Made by a program: the position numbers and the translations under genes
The notes under the pieces: generated by a model
What the model was told of the DNA's origin: nothing
What the model saw: the letters and a program-made list of their open reading frames with translations, nothing else
The model's database searches: none
Part shown: piece by piece, positions 36,109-47,000 of the stretch
Numbering within the stretch: the stretch's first letter is position 1
How the letters are laid out: each line of letters opens with the position of its first letter
Origin: Eudorina sp. 2006-703-Eu-15
Taxonomy: Eukaryota; Chlorophyta; Chlorophyceae; Chlamydomonadales; Volvocaceae
Direction: 5' to 3'
NCBI GenBank assembly: GCA_003117195.1
Contig: BDSI01000074.1
Location: forward strand, 315,823 to 379,822
DNA length: 64,000 nt

Positions 36109-38464
36109 CATGAGGGTCAGCGGGTGGGCCTCACGTGACTACTTGTCATCACTGTGGTCGGGTCGTTCATGTCGGTGCGTCTTGCTGTGACCGGAGGCCG
36201 CGGCGGCGTGTCATCGCACGCTTCTGGGCCGAGTCGTTGTACGGTAGGGTTGAAAGATGCGGACTTCAAGTTGAGCTGAAACGGCAGGAGGGGCAGGCAG
36301 GGACAGCCAGCGTAGGGGGAGGCGCGGGAGCGGGGGCGGGGCGGGGGCTAGCCGCCGGCAGCTCGGGTCGCCGAAGGGTGCGGCGCCGCACCGGCGGTTC
36401 GGGTGAGTGAGGTGTGGGCGGGGGGCGAGCGGGACTCCGCGGCCGCCCCTGCATCCACACTCACACTGGCCGGCACAACGGCCACAACCGTCATGGATGG
36501 GCGGATGCACCTGATGCAGCGCATGTGGGGATGTGCTCCACAACCCTCGCGTGCATCTCCCACGTCGTGAGGACGGTGTGTGTGGGGCGGCCGCGACGCG
36601 ATGGCATCGTGGGTGTGGGTTGGTCCCCGCCGGCCACAGGATGATGAGTCACATCGTGAGGCCACATGTGACACGTCCCTGGCACAAACATGCGTAAACA
36701 TGCGCACAGGCGCGGCCGTGTGTGGATCACCTGAGGAGGTCACCCAGTGTACACATCTTCCGGCAGAAAATGTGCAAGAGCCGGCAGCAGTGGCGGTGGT
36801 GCGGCCAGTTGTGATTCGCTGTCAGTGGACGAGTGGAGTGTTGCCAGTCGTCATTTAGTGTTTGCTTTCGGAGGAAGGGGAAAGGTCGTTGGGGGCAACC
36901 GTTGGATTGGTGGCCATGCACGCTGCGTTTCGCGACTGATTCGTCGTCCAAATCATCATCCAAATCCGGCCAAAATCAGACGGTGTAATTAGTTATAAGT
37001 CGTTGGGTTCTCTCCGTCTCGCAAACCAACCTTCATTCGGAATTTGTTCACGGCCCGTTTCGGTCAGTCAGGGAACGGCACCTAACTGCATGTAACACCA
37101 GCCTTCAAGCAGTAGCCCGCGGATCGCATGGCCTGCCCCCCAAGCAAGGGGCCTTCCGACCAGTGGCCTTCGTCGCAGTTCTCAAGTTCGCCAGGATGCA
37201 AGTGCGCATCGGCTTGCAGCCAGTTGGCCGAGTGGTCCGACGAGTGGTCCGACGGGTTGTCCTGGATCGAACGTGCCACACGAGATGGTATTGAAGATGC
37301 ATGCCTGATTGCCGTTGCTTGGGACGTCCTATTTGAAGGCACCGTTGACCTGAGTGTGGGGCGCAATGGGGCTGAGGCCGGTTGGAAACGCACAGCACAG
37401 CACCGCGCTATCTCCGCCATGTCATAAATTTCAAACCGAGTGTGTTGGTAGAGCGATGATAGGCAGACGACATCGCGTGTGGCTCACCATGACTGCAGCT
37501 ACGGTTCTCTCAAGAACACAGCGCCATCCCAAAAGCGTGCATGGCCAACCCCTTTGTGCATGCCACTTGCTAACAGCTCACTTATGCAGACTACCTGATG
37601 AGCAACGCTGCCTTGAGGTGCCTTGCGGAGTAGGGCGGAGTCCGTAAACCCAACCCTCACCATGCATGCAAACAACAGCGGCCGAACCTCAAGAAGACGC
37701 CATGAATGCCCTGCAGTAAGTGTTGAGAGTAACATATTTATAAATATGATAGCTTTAAGGACTATGAATCGGCTGCAAAGTAGGCGAGCTGTTGTCGATC
37801 CATGGGCAACAGGCAAACTTGTTGCGGAAAGGGTTATGGGCAAGCAATCCACCTTGACGGAAATTTCCTCCTGCTGCTGCCGAGGTGCCGCCAACTGACT
37901 GGGACTAACCATACCCCAAAACCTTTGCTCAGTGAGGGCACTCAGAAGACACTAGGCGAGCTGCTTTGATTGTGTGTCATTTAGTTATAATGAATAGATA
38001 ATATAATTGTTGTCGTCATGATAAGGGCCAGAGTATATCAGGTCCTAAAACCTTATAAGGCATGTCATGGCTTATAAGGCATGTCAAGGCTTATAAGGCA
38101 TGTCATGCCGTCCAGCCGCCGGTCCCAGCTTATCTGTGCAAGGTTCAGGTTCATGTTTGACATAGGGTCCCTCATAATACTTGCGGCTGGCCATTGTGGC
38201 CCTGTCTCTTAAACGTAGCCAGGTGTTGTCAGCAGCTAAAGTTTGGGGAGGAATTGTCGACTTGAATGAAAGGCTTTTACCAATAATATGAAGAGAACAG
38301 AACACAAATGTCAAATACCTGTCGTGAATTTGTCACATCAAACCTTGCAGGCAGCTTTTGCATAATTTCCAACTTGTACTTCCGAAGAAACCATCGGTTA
38401 GTTGCGGCCTGGATCCGTGACAAATAGGACTTGGTGCTCACTTTGTGAAGCCCGCTTCTGTTGC

Positions 38465-38614
38465 AGACTGCGGTCGCTCTGCGGTCAACGTCTGCCAGAT
38501 GACGCAGATGACGGAGGTCAAGCGGGTGTGGGTGATCTTCTCGGGATGCTATTGGACTGCGACACTATTTCGCACCAGCAGCTACCAAGGCTTGGAGGCC
38601 CAGGGGTGGCTTGA
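38465..38614 (+). pseudogene. Orphan exon-like segment
   Basis: A consensus acceptor (CTTCTGTTGCAG) at 38464 is followed by an open stretch, CGRSAVNVCQMTQMTEVKRV then WVIFSGCYWTATLFRTSSYQ, ending at a GTAGTG donor after LEAQGWLE. The reading frame has protein-like composition, but I found no flanking exon that joins in phase and do not recognise the family. It may be a captured gene fragment or one exon of an unresolved gene. Confidence 0.3.
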
Positions 38615-39439
38615 GGTAGTGCAGCGGGTCGCGGGCGCGTGAGAGGGGACGCACAGTTGCTGTGTGGGCAGGCCGACAGGTCCATGCGGGTCAGGACCCC
38701 GGGTGCGGCCGTGATGACCCTACCAGTTGAGGCCACAACGCACAGCAGTGTCTTTCGACATTACCACCACTGGGCTAGTTTGGCCAAGTCAGCGCCTGAC
38801 AATTAGTTCGTCTGGGGTTATCCTGACCCGAGGGCAATATTGATGATCCATCCCGAATAAAATATACACGCAACATGTACGCGTCACTGGGTTGCGTGTG
38901 TGCAAGTGCGTGTTGTGGGTGTGCGCGTGGTCGAAACCCCGTAGCGCCGGTTGCTGGCCCCCACCACAACCCAGGGGCAAACCTGAGGAGCATCCGTCAG
39001 AGCCCAAACATGCGCGCGGACACACGCGCGGATACACACACACACACACACACTTACAGTCTGCTTAAATAACACACTTACACTCACACTCACACATCCC
39101 GGGTCTCTTACACTCACTCACACATCCCTCCAACGCGGCATTTTCGGTGGCGGTTTGCACGCGGTATGCGGCCCTACACCCTGCACCTAGGTAGAGCTCC
39201 TGCCAGCACCCGTGGATTTTCATATCCAGTCCCGAACGGCCAGATGCAAGCACTACACGGATGCCAACCTGCTTCGCAGTCGCGGGGTCAAGCCAGGACC
39301 CATGGGTCGCAGCTCTAGGCAGCTCTCCCCGTGACCGATCATGGAAATGCTCACGCATGCCTCAATTCAAAAGGAAGTAGACAGATGTGAACAGGCTGCC
39401 TTGTAGCAAGGTACGAGCATAGGCAACCTAGGCAGTGTT

Positions 39440-39495
39440 TAGTGCGGAGGCCGCGGCTGTCGCCGATGACCCTAGAGGTCCACTGGTACATCATT
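39440..39495 (+). mobile_element. Diverged dispersed-element 3' end
   Basis: It matches the end at 54959-55010 (GGCTGTCRCCGATGACCC, then GGTCC and ACATC) and is followed by an A-rich tail (TTAAGAATATAAA). Confidence 0.45.
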
Positions 39496-39568
39496 AAGAA
39501 TATAAACCTAGGCAGACTCCATATGTACCGGTAACAGAACGACCCACTCGCATCACCGCCATTGGGTC

Positions 39569-42403
39569 TCAGGGAACCGCGGGTGCGGGAAATTCCTCGT
39601 AGCACATGTCGATGAGCAACCCCGTGACCCTGTCGTACTGTACGACAATCCGTGCCAGCGTCCCCGCGGTGCCGCTCTCGGGCTGCCGCCGCAGCAGGCC
39701 GCCGCACTCCAGCCTCAGAGTGGGTCCGGCCGGCTCCGCCCCCGCGGCGATGGACGCAGGCAGCCGCATGTACATGGCGTCCGGCAGCCGGGCCAGGTAC
39801 AGCGGGGCGGACTCGGGCGGGGAGACGGGGGCCGGGGGAGGGCTGCAGAGGCGAGGAGGGCAGGGGAGGGCAGGGCAGAGACCAGTAATGTCAGCCAGGC
39901 GAGCAATCTGGGTGATCTGTGATGCAGGTAGGCAAAAGCGGGGCCCCGGTCTGTCCTGTGCCGACGATCGGGTCGGTGCATCACCCGCGTGGGCCGATAG
40001 CTAAACCCTCCGTTTCGGACTGGCGCCCTAGGGTTCCCGAATGGCACGCATGCTTAGCACGCGACCCCCTGCGGGGTCGGCGTACCCAGTTCTTGAGAAA
40101 TGCGCTGTGCCGTGCCACCCACAGCCGGGGGAGGGATGGCCCACCTGTCCCACTGGACCGGCTCCGTCAGTGCGTCGTCCACCAGGAGGTGCTTGCCGTC
40201 CGGGGCCAGCCACAGCCGGCCCAGCCGCCGGCCCACTGACCCGCGGGTCACCCACGTGGCGGGATCCTCCGGCAGCTGCGGCCGGGGCGCGCGAAGGGTG
40301 TCCTTGAGCGCCGTCAGCACGTGGGGCGTGTGCGGGTCGGCCATGGTGCCGTACTCCTGGATGAGAATTGTACGCGTGAGAGCACCGCTGATCGCGTCGT
40401 ACACAATAGGGAAGCTCCACCGGCAGTCGCCGTCCTGAGGACAACAGAATTGAAATGAACATCGTCAAAACGCAAGCCCATTTGCGATGTTCGTTTCGGC
40501 TCCGTTGGAAGAACGTGGATGATGGGTTACAGCCTTCGTACAGAGCACGCTGGGAGAGCAGCAGGGGAGAAGGGGTGTGTCGCATCGTGATGGGGCGCAC
40601 GCCGCATACACGTGCACCAGGGGGGGAGCTGCGCATGAACCGCAGAGCCCTGCAGTGGTGCAGAGGAAGGACAGGGTCTCGCCCGCCCTGCCTTGGGCGC
40701 TGCCGTGTTTTCCATTGCGCGATGCCCTGTCCAGGCGTTTTGTCACCCGCTGACACTATCGCACTCTGCGCAGAGCGTTGTCAGGTTATACCGCGCCAGC
40801 CTTTGCGACCACCGCCGTCCGTATCACCACGGCTGTGGAATGATTCAGTTGCACCCAACGTTGCTGCTTTCCTGACGAGTCTGTATCCACGTCCCGGTTA
40901 TGGCGTGTGGGGTTACACCTAATATACACACACACATTTCCGTTCCCTCCGTCCTTTTTCCGCAGTTCACTGTTATGTGGCTACGGCCGTGCTTACAATG
41001 CGCCCTGCTGGTGGCGCGGTCCTCTTCTTTGCCTGTCATGTTTGTCCTGTTGTGTTTCCAATGGTAAGTAAATCGCAGGTTTTGGTAAGTATCCGGGCCT
41101 GGCCGGTTCTGGGTGGGCGTCTCATTAAATACACACACAGTTTTCTCTTTCACACACACACACACACACACACATCCCATCGTCGGTCCCCCGGATGAAA
41201 TAGGTCGGGGTGTAGTGGGATGGATCCCAGGACAAGCGGCGGCCTTGGAGGAGCTGCTGGAGCCAAGACTTGGCTTCAAGGAGGCGACTGTGCCTCGGCG
41301 GACATATACAGTGCTAATGACAGCGTGCTTACAGTGGAATGAGGAGTGGCTGGCCCCTGGGCCTCTGAATAATCAGATGGTTGAAGGACAACAGGAACGC
41401 AGCGCTCCTGCGATGATAAGGGTGTGCAGGCGCTGGTGTGTGTGCGTGCCTGGTGGTAATCAAATAACGCGGCTGTAGAGCATGCGTCTGGTGGCAAAGG
41501 GGCTGTAGGCACCTGGGCTAGTTGAGCTGGCTAATGGACTATCAGGTGGACGCAGTCCTGCGACGATTACGGTAGGCGGTGAGTACCCCCCTCGATGGGC
41601 GGTACAGTGTGGACTAAGTGGACTACGCCCCTCCTCATCAGAGGAGTGCTTCGGCGGTCTCCCGTATGGGGCGGGTTAGCGCCCCCGGCCAGCGTCGGCC
41701 CGGCAGATATGTAACGATTCACACACACACACACACACACACTGACGGTGCTGCTTCGCTTGGTGCTCCCGTTTCTGCATTCAGGTCAGTATCTTTTCCT
41801 TCTGCGCGGGCTGGGACGGTTGTGCCGGGCACTTGCTTGCTGTCGGCATTGCACGCGCTGTTGACGCATACGCCCTTGCTTTTGCTGCACCTTAGGATCA
41901 GTAGGTAGTTTCGTAGAGTTTCGTCTGCATTAGCCTACGACGTCATAGCCGCTACTTCTGCTGGCGTCACGGCGCCCACCGGCGCTCGACAACTATACGG
42001 GGCGCTACAGCATCACGGACTACACCACCTTGGGACTACTTATGGTCGACATACTTCGCCCTGGCATATTGGTAACTCTGGTCTCGGTCTCAGTCGTCGG
42101 TTGCATTGCTGGACACGGTTCTGCTTATTCGCAGCTCAGCTTTTCTCCTTGCTAACACACACACACACACACACACCGCCCGGGATGGGCCTTCGCCCAC
42201 TCCCTTGAGGGGGCACAGCGGTCACCGATCCTCGGGGATCGGGCACGCGCCCTAGGTTGAGAGCGAGGGGACAGAGGCCCCTTACGCCCCTTTCCCCCGT
42301 ATCCGGGGGAAAGTGCTTCGGCGGTCTCCCGTATGGGGCGGGTTAGCGCCCCCGGCCAGTGTCGGCCCGGCAGATATGTAACGATTCACACACACACACA
42401 CAC

Positions 42404-42459
<56 letters not shown>

Positions 42460-45004
42460 GCGCGCGCACACGTGCCCCCGCGCGCCCTCCGGCCGCCCCG
42501 CCGCCCATCCACCTTTATGAACGCCTCCAAGCCCCAGCTCCGGCTGCGGATGGGCAGCGAGGTCCTCTTGTCGTCCTCCTCGGCCTCCTGCTGCGCGGCG
42601 AGCACCTCGGGCGCCGGCGGGCCCGACACCGCCGCCGGCGGCAGGCAGAAGCGGCTGGGCACGACGAGGACGTTAGGGTGAACCACCACCACCGAGGCGC
42701 GGCTCGGGCTCACGGGGTCCTGCGGTTTGGTGAGGGCGGGGCGGGGTGGGGTGGGTGGTTGGTGAGGCGTTGAAAAGGGTGTTTAAATCATTGTACCTTT
42801 CTGGCCGACGCGAGGAATGGTGTCGGGCTATGGGGGGTGAGCCCGAAGTGCGGTACAGTACAGCAAGGTAACGGCTCCGTGCAATGCTGCACCCTACATG
42901 GCTACATGCCGTACATACCGTTCCGGGGTTGCGGCCGCGATCGACAGCAGCCGGGCCCGCCTTCCAAACCGCAGCGGAATGCTCGAAACCCCTCCCTTCC
43001 TGGCCCCTGCCTCCCTCCCTGGCCCCTTCCCTCCCCCCCTGGCCCCTTCCTTCCCTCCCTCACCTCGAACGTATCCGGGTCAATCATGTGGCCCTCGTAC
43101 GCTATGCTGAGCTGCAGTGCGGAACCCGGGCGCGAGGCACAGCGGCACATGGACGGAAACGCAGCGGTCAGGGGGTCGGGTCAGAGCTCGTTGTTGGGAC
43201 AGCTCCGCCTTCATCGCGTTCACCGTCTTCACCGCACTGCCTGTTGCGACCCGCCCGCCCGCCCGCCCGCCCGCCACAACGCGCAGCGCTTGAAAACTAA
43301 GATGTTCCCCCCACCACGAGTCACGTCTCCTCTGCAGCGACCATTGCATCGACAGAGCCACAAGGGCGGGTGAGCCGCCGCGCCGCCGCCATGTCCCCTC
43401 CGCAGCTGCCTGCCTCCCCGGGGCCCGCTGCTCGCCCCAACCGCCCTGCTCCCCCGGATCGCGCACACATGACGTGCCCCGGAACCCACATCGCCCCACG
43501 ACGTGCCTCAGTCAGGCCGTCGACCTCGCGCGTCTTCGTGTTGCCGGGTCGGGGCCCGCTGTAGACGTTGGTCTGGTCCAGGATGCGGCGGCTGGCGTCT
43601 ACGGCGGCAGGCAGAGGGCGGCAGCCGACCCCACACCGGTGCGAGCGGCGCGTACGCGCGCAAAGCAGGGTGCGGTGTCAGCCACTCGGTGCCATCCATA
43701 TGCGGTTGGCAACTTGGGAGGCGCAGGGAGATCCTTGTCGGGTGGGACGGGGGCAGCGGACATCAGCGAGGGTGCAGCAACGTGGGCCGGTCGGGCCCTC
43801 TACGATGACCCTCTGGCGGAGGGCCTCACAGAGGTGGAGAGGGCAGGGCTCCGCCCGCTGCTGTTGCTGGCGTCGACCCGCAGCAGTTGCGAGCTCACAA
43901 CGGAATCCGTCAGTGGGGTGGTCGCTGGTCGGTGCGGTCCTCCTCGACGAGGCGCGGCGGACTTCGGAGCAACACCCTCGGCGCGCACGCGCGCATCTGC
44001 GTCCCTGCGCCGGCCGCCCTTTCGAGTACCGCTGTGGCCTCAGCCCTGGCGCGCTTAAGCACGACACCCATAATCCCCCACCGTACTGAAATCCTGAATG
44101 GCACAGGACCTGTCCTGATACTCGCAGCGCCCATGATCCCGTAATCCACGGGGTCATATTCTGGCGGCGGTGGTTGGGTGGGGGGTTGCAAGCCAACAAC
44201 GGCCGCTCCGTGGTGCCAACGCGTCCTCGTCTCACGTCTGGCTCTTGCTTTGCTCACCCCGAAAGCGAAAGCTCCGCATCCCCGGTTGCGCAGATGGGGC
44301 CGCGTTGGGCGTGACTGTGTACCAGGAGCCGACGTACCCGCGCCAGGACCTGCGGGTGGGAACCGCGGATGGGGGTCAAGAGGTCGGGTCCAGCTGCAAT
44401 CCCCTCTCCTCCGCATGCCCACGTTCTGGATGGCCCCACGTGTCTTGTGGCTCGATGTGAGGGCGGCATGCGGGGAGTGCAGTCCAACCGGTCAGCGGTC
44501 ACACCTCCCGGGTAGGTTGGGGTAGTTGGGCCGCTGTGTGGGGCCCGCAATGACCTGCGGGCCGCCGCGTCTGCGTATCGCGGAGTGCATCGGAGGACAC
44601 CCGGACGGCCCGCGGACGGCTGTGTTGCGGTCGGCGGTGGGGTTGACTTGGTTTGATAGGGGGCGGGGAGCGTTACCCCGTTTCTGGCGGCCGAACAGAG
44701 CACTCGTCGCCTTGTCCGCCATGGTCAAAGCGCCGCATGAGTGCATTGCAACATTCATACTTCTCTTTGGGCGGTAAAGGATCTTCCCCGAGCGTCTGGC
44801 TTCGGATCACTTCCACAGCGCCCAGTCGTCGCCTCAAATCGGTACTCACTGGTCATCAAATTCGCCGTGCCAACCATCTCGCACATCCCGGAATCTCAAT
44901 ATCCTCGGAGTTTCTGATTGAGCTGAGGCCATGGCCTTCGCCATCCTATAACCTCGGTGATGGCCCTTGATAGGCCGCGAAGACGTTCGCAATGAACGCA
45001 ACAT
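39569..45004 (-). CDS. Calycin/DUF3598-like protein, paralogue A
   Basis: Minus-strand exons are 45004-44850, 44349-44258, 43598-43507, 43111-43064, 42719-42513, 40434-40145 and 39842-39569: 385 residues, all phases matching. The 51-residue first exon is a basic, Ser-rich transit-like peptide ending RDVRDGWHGEFDD. Exon 2 starts QSWRGYVGSWYTVTP, a lipocalin-type G-x-W signature, and continues RSFRFRD, ILDQTNVYSGP. Exons 6-7 hold WSFPIVYDAISGALTRTILI and ARLPDAMYMRLPASIAAG. GxW followed by SFR...QTNxY and a late LPDxxYxxLP block fits the cyanobacterial DUF3598 group of the calycin fold, so a plastid protein binding a small hydrophobic ligand is an inference. Exon 3 ends at GCACGT, a GC donor. 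Intron 5 is 2.1 kb and full of repeats. Confidence 0.72.
41646..41742 (+). mobile_element. SINE-like repeat copy 1 with (CA)n tail
   Basis: It begins GTGCTTCGGCGGTCTCCCGT and ends GCAGATATGTAACGATT followed by (CA)n. The copy at 42311 differs at one or two positions. A fixed end with TGTAA next to a simple tail suggests a short retroposed element. No clear A or B box was found. Confidence 0.45.
42311..42457 (+). mobile_element. SINE-like repeat copy 2 with (CA)n tail
   Basis: Near-identical to the 41646 copy through GTAACGATT, with a longer (CA)n tail that includes an AATA interruption. It lies about 55 bp from the splice donor of exon 5 of paralogue A. Confidence 0.45.
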
Positions 45005-47000
45005 TTGCCAGAGTAGCGTTGATATCAAGACAGGCAGCGGGTTGACAGTAATAGTATATGATCGGATCAGGTGTTCCCGCAGCAATTGCGAAGGTCCGAA
45101 CTCCGAAGGAAGCTTCATCGGCGGTTAATTTAGTGGTTGACGGTTGGCACCGCAAGAGTTGGGTCTCGCTTGGGTGGTGCACCCAAAAGTCTGGCAACTG
45201 GCATGATTTACCCATGCAAGAAATTCAGAAGTCAAAGCCTTGCAGTGGGTGGAAAGTGCTAGTGCTAGTTTGGGACGAAGTGAGGGTAAACACATCTATT
45301 CAGCGAGATCGGAGCGCACCACCACCACCACCAGGGGTACGGTGCGCCGTAAGCAGGTCGTGCGCTCCCCGGACAAACTGCCGAGGCACGAGAACACACA
45401 CCTTCGTGCAGGAGGGAATTGCCGTTGCCGTCGTACCCAGCTTGCACTGTAAACACATCCTAGCAAGTGTCTAGTTGCGAGTCCTAGGTGTGGCTACGTT
45501 AGTTGGCGTACGTGGCGGCTATGGCACAGAGGACTCGACGCGCACCTGCTGGGCTGCGGCCACTGTGGCGGGTGGCAGTACTTCGTGGCGAGTGGGCTTT
45601 ATTTGTATTTATTTTTGTTAAAGTGAGCTTCAGACTGGGGATGCAGGGGGATTCGTCAGCGGCGGTGAGTGGACGTGTTGGCCAACCCGACGAAGCACCC
45701 CTTCCGATGAGCGGTCCTGCAAGCCAGGACGCAAGGGGTCAGCTGATGTCGAGGAAGGCAGCTGCGCACATACGTTGGTACTGACGTGCCTTCGAAGCAA
45801 CCCTTACATCTTACAACCCTGGTGACCTACCCCGTCCGATGAGCTCGCCTGCAAGCAAAGAAGCACGGCATCAGCTCGAACAGTGAAAGGCAAGCCGGCT
45901 GCCCACATACTTAGATGTTGTCGTACCTGAGCGGTTCTTGACCGTAATCAGGTTCAACCTCGCGAGGGGCGTTGCAACACGCACGCAGGGTATGGCGGGG
46001 GTTAGCAGACAGGATCAAACCTCATGGCTCTACGGCATTGCACGATAACACTCCCTGGGCCCAACCCAACCACCCGGCGTATGATCCCGAGCCCAGCCCT
46101 ATCCTCAATGAGGATTCCGGATGCGGGATCCGCGGGATCTCGTCACGCCCGCATCCGGTAGGTGAAAAATCCTCACTGGCTACCAGAGGCACCACTTCTC
46201 GGTTACGGAGCGCAATGCGATCCCAGATCAGTGCGCAAACCGACACACACACACTAGAGACATGAATACCCATGTTGATGAACCTAGCCAGTGGACAAGC
46301 GGGCGCGCTCGATGGTGCTGCAGGAAGCAAGATGCTTGGTTACCAGAGGGCGGAGTGGCAGAACGCGGATCATTTGATTGTTGGTTTCATGAGAAGGAAG
46401 GGACCTTGCAGCATTCTGTGCGAGTCAAAGAGGACTCGACATGCATGCGTAGCGGGCCAAGGAGGGAGCGCCGGGATCAGCGCGATGAGCACGTTACCGC
46501 CTCCGGGGGCTGCCCATCGGCTGTTTACCTGACCGGCTGTAGGAGGTTGAGGCTGGGCTCATAATGTCTGGAGCTTCTTTCACTGTATCGCGCAGCACTG
46601 TCCTGCCACATGCCACTCGCAGCCGCTTCCGCAACTGTCGGCGCCAGTCATGTGCAACATCTGCGGCGTGCAAGGCTCTCAACTTGACCTCATGCGCCAA
46701 GTCAGGCGAAGTGAGCATGTGTGAACATGTGTGAAAAAACCTGCTTGACACCACCACACGGGTGCGAAGGTACGGACGGTTAGGGTCAGTTGGATTGACG
46801 CAGCCTTCTCAAGGCATGACTGCAGAGTACTTCTTCACTGCTTGTACCGGGTCCTCCGTTTGTCCAGGCACCCGTTCGCGCAACGCTCGCCATCCGTTAT
46901 CAACCGTTACCAACCGTTGTCGAAAGACCAGCGAGGGCATGCCACGGTTAAATGTATGCCGCATTACAGTTTTATATCTTTTATATCTTTTCCTGTTGGC
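45005..47000. promoter_or_regulatory. Head-to-head promoter region of paralogues A and B
   Basis: A starts at 45004 on minus and B at 47001 on plus. The 2.0 kb between them has no supported exon. Two diverged copies of a roughly 130-bp segment (about 45660-45790 and 45800-45930, sharing CCGATGAGC, CTGCAAGC and CCACATAC-type words) and an imperfect hairpin with 11-bp GC arms (CCGGATGCGGG, 46109-46156) are visible. Confidence 0.5.

Larger units (their letters stand above)
35464..36990 (+). other. Long 3' UTR of F-box gene
   Basis: The first TGTAA after the stop is at 36984-36988, implying a 3' UTR of about 1.5 kb. It contains a GCAGCTGTGGCG 12-bp repeat (35600-35760) and a CTGT tetramer tract (36061-36108). 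No exon signal was found. Confidence 0.5.
36991..39568. other. Intergenic region with short tandem CArG-like repeat
   Basis: No complete gene is visible. It contains a 19-bp triplicate at 38049-38108, one orphan exon-like segment at 38465-38614, CA-rich tracts at 39036-39125 and a dispersed-element end at 39440-39495. TTACA at 39109 could serve as the minus-strand polyadenylation signal of gene A. Confidence 0.5.
40435..42512 (-). other. Enlarged intron 5 of paralogue A
   Basis: In genes B and C the same intron is 350 and 371 bp; here it is 2078 bp. The extra DNA contains (CA)n tracts at 41150-41174, 41718-41742, 42153-42176 and 42385-42457, and an 80-bp direct repeat at 41646-41742 and 42311-42400. 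Confidence 0.7.
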
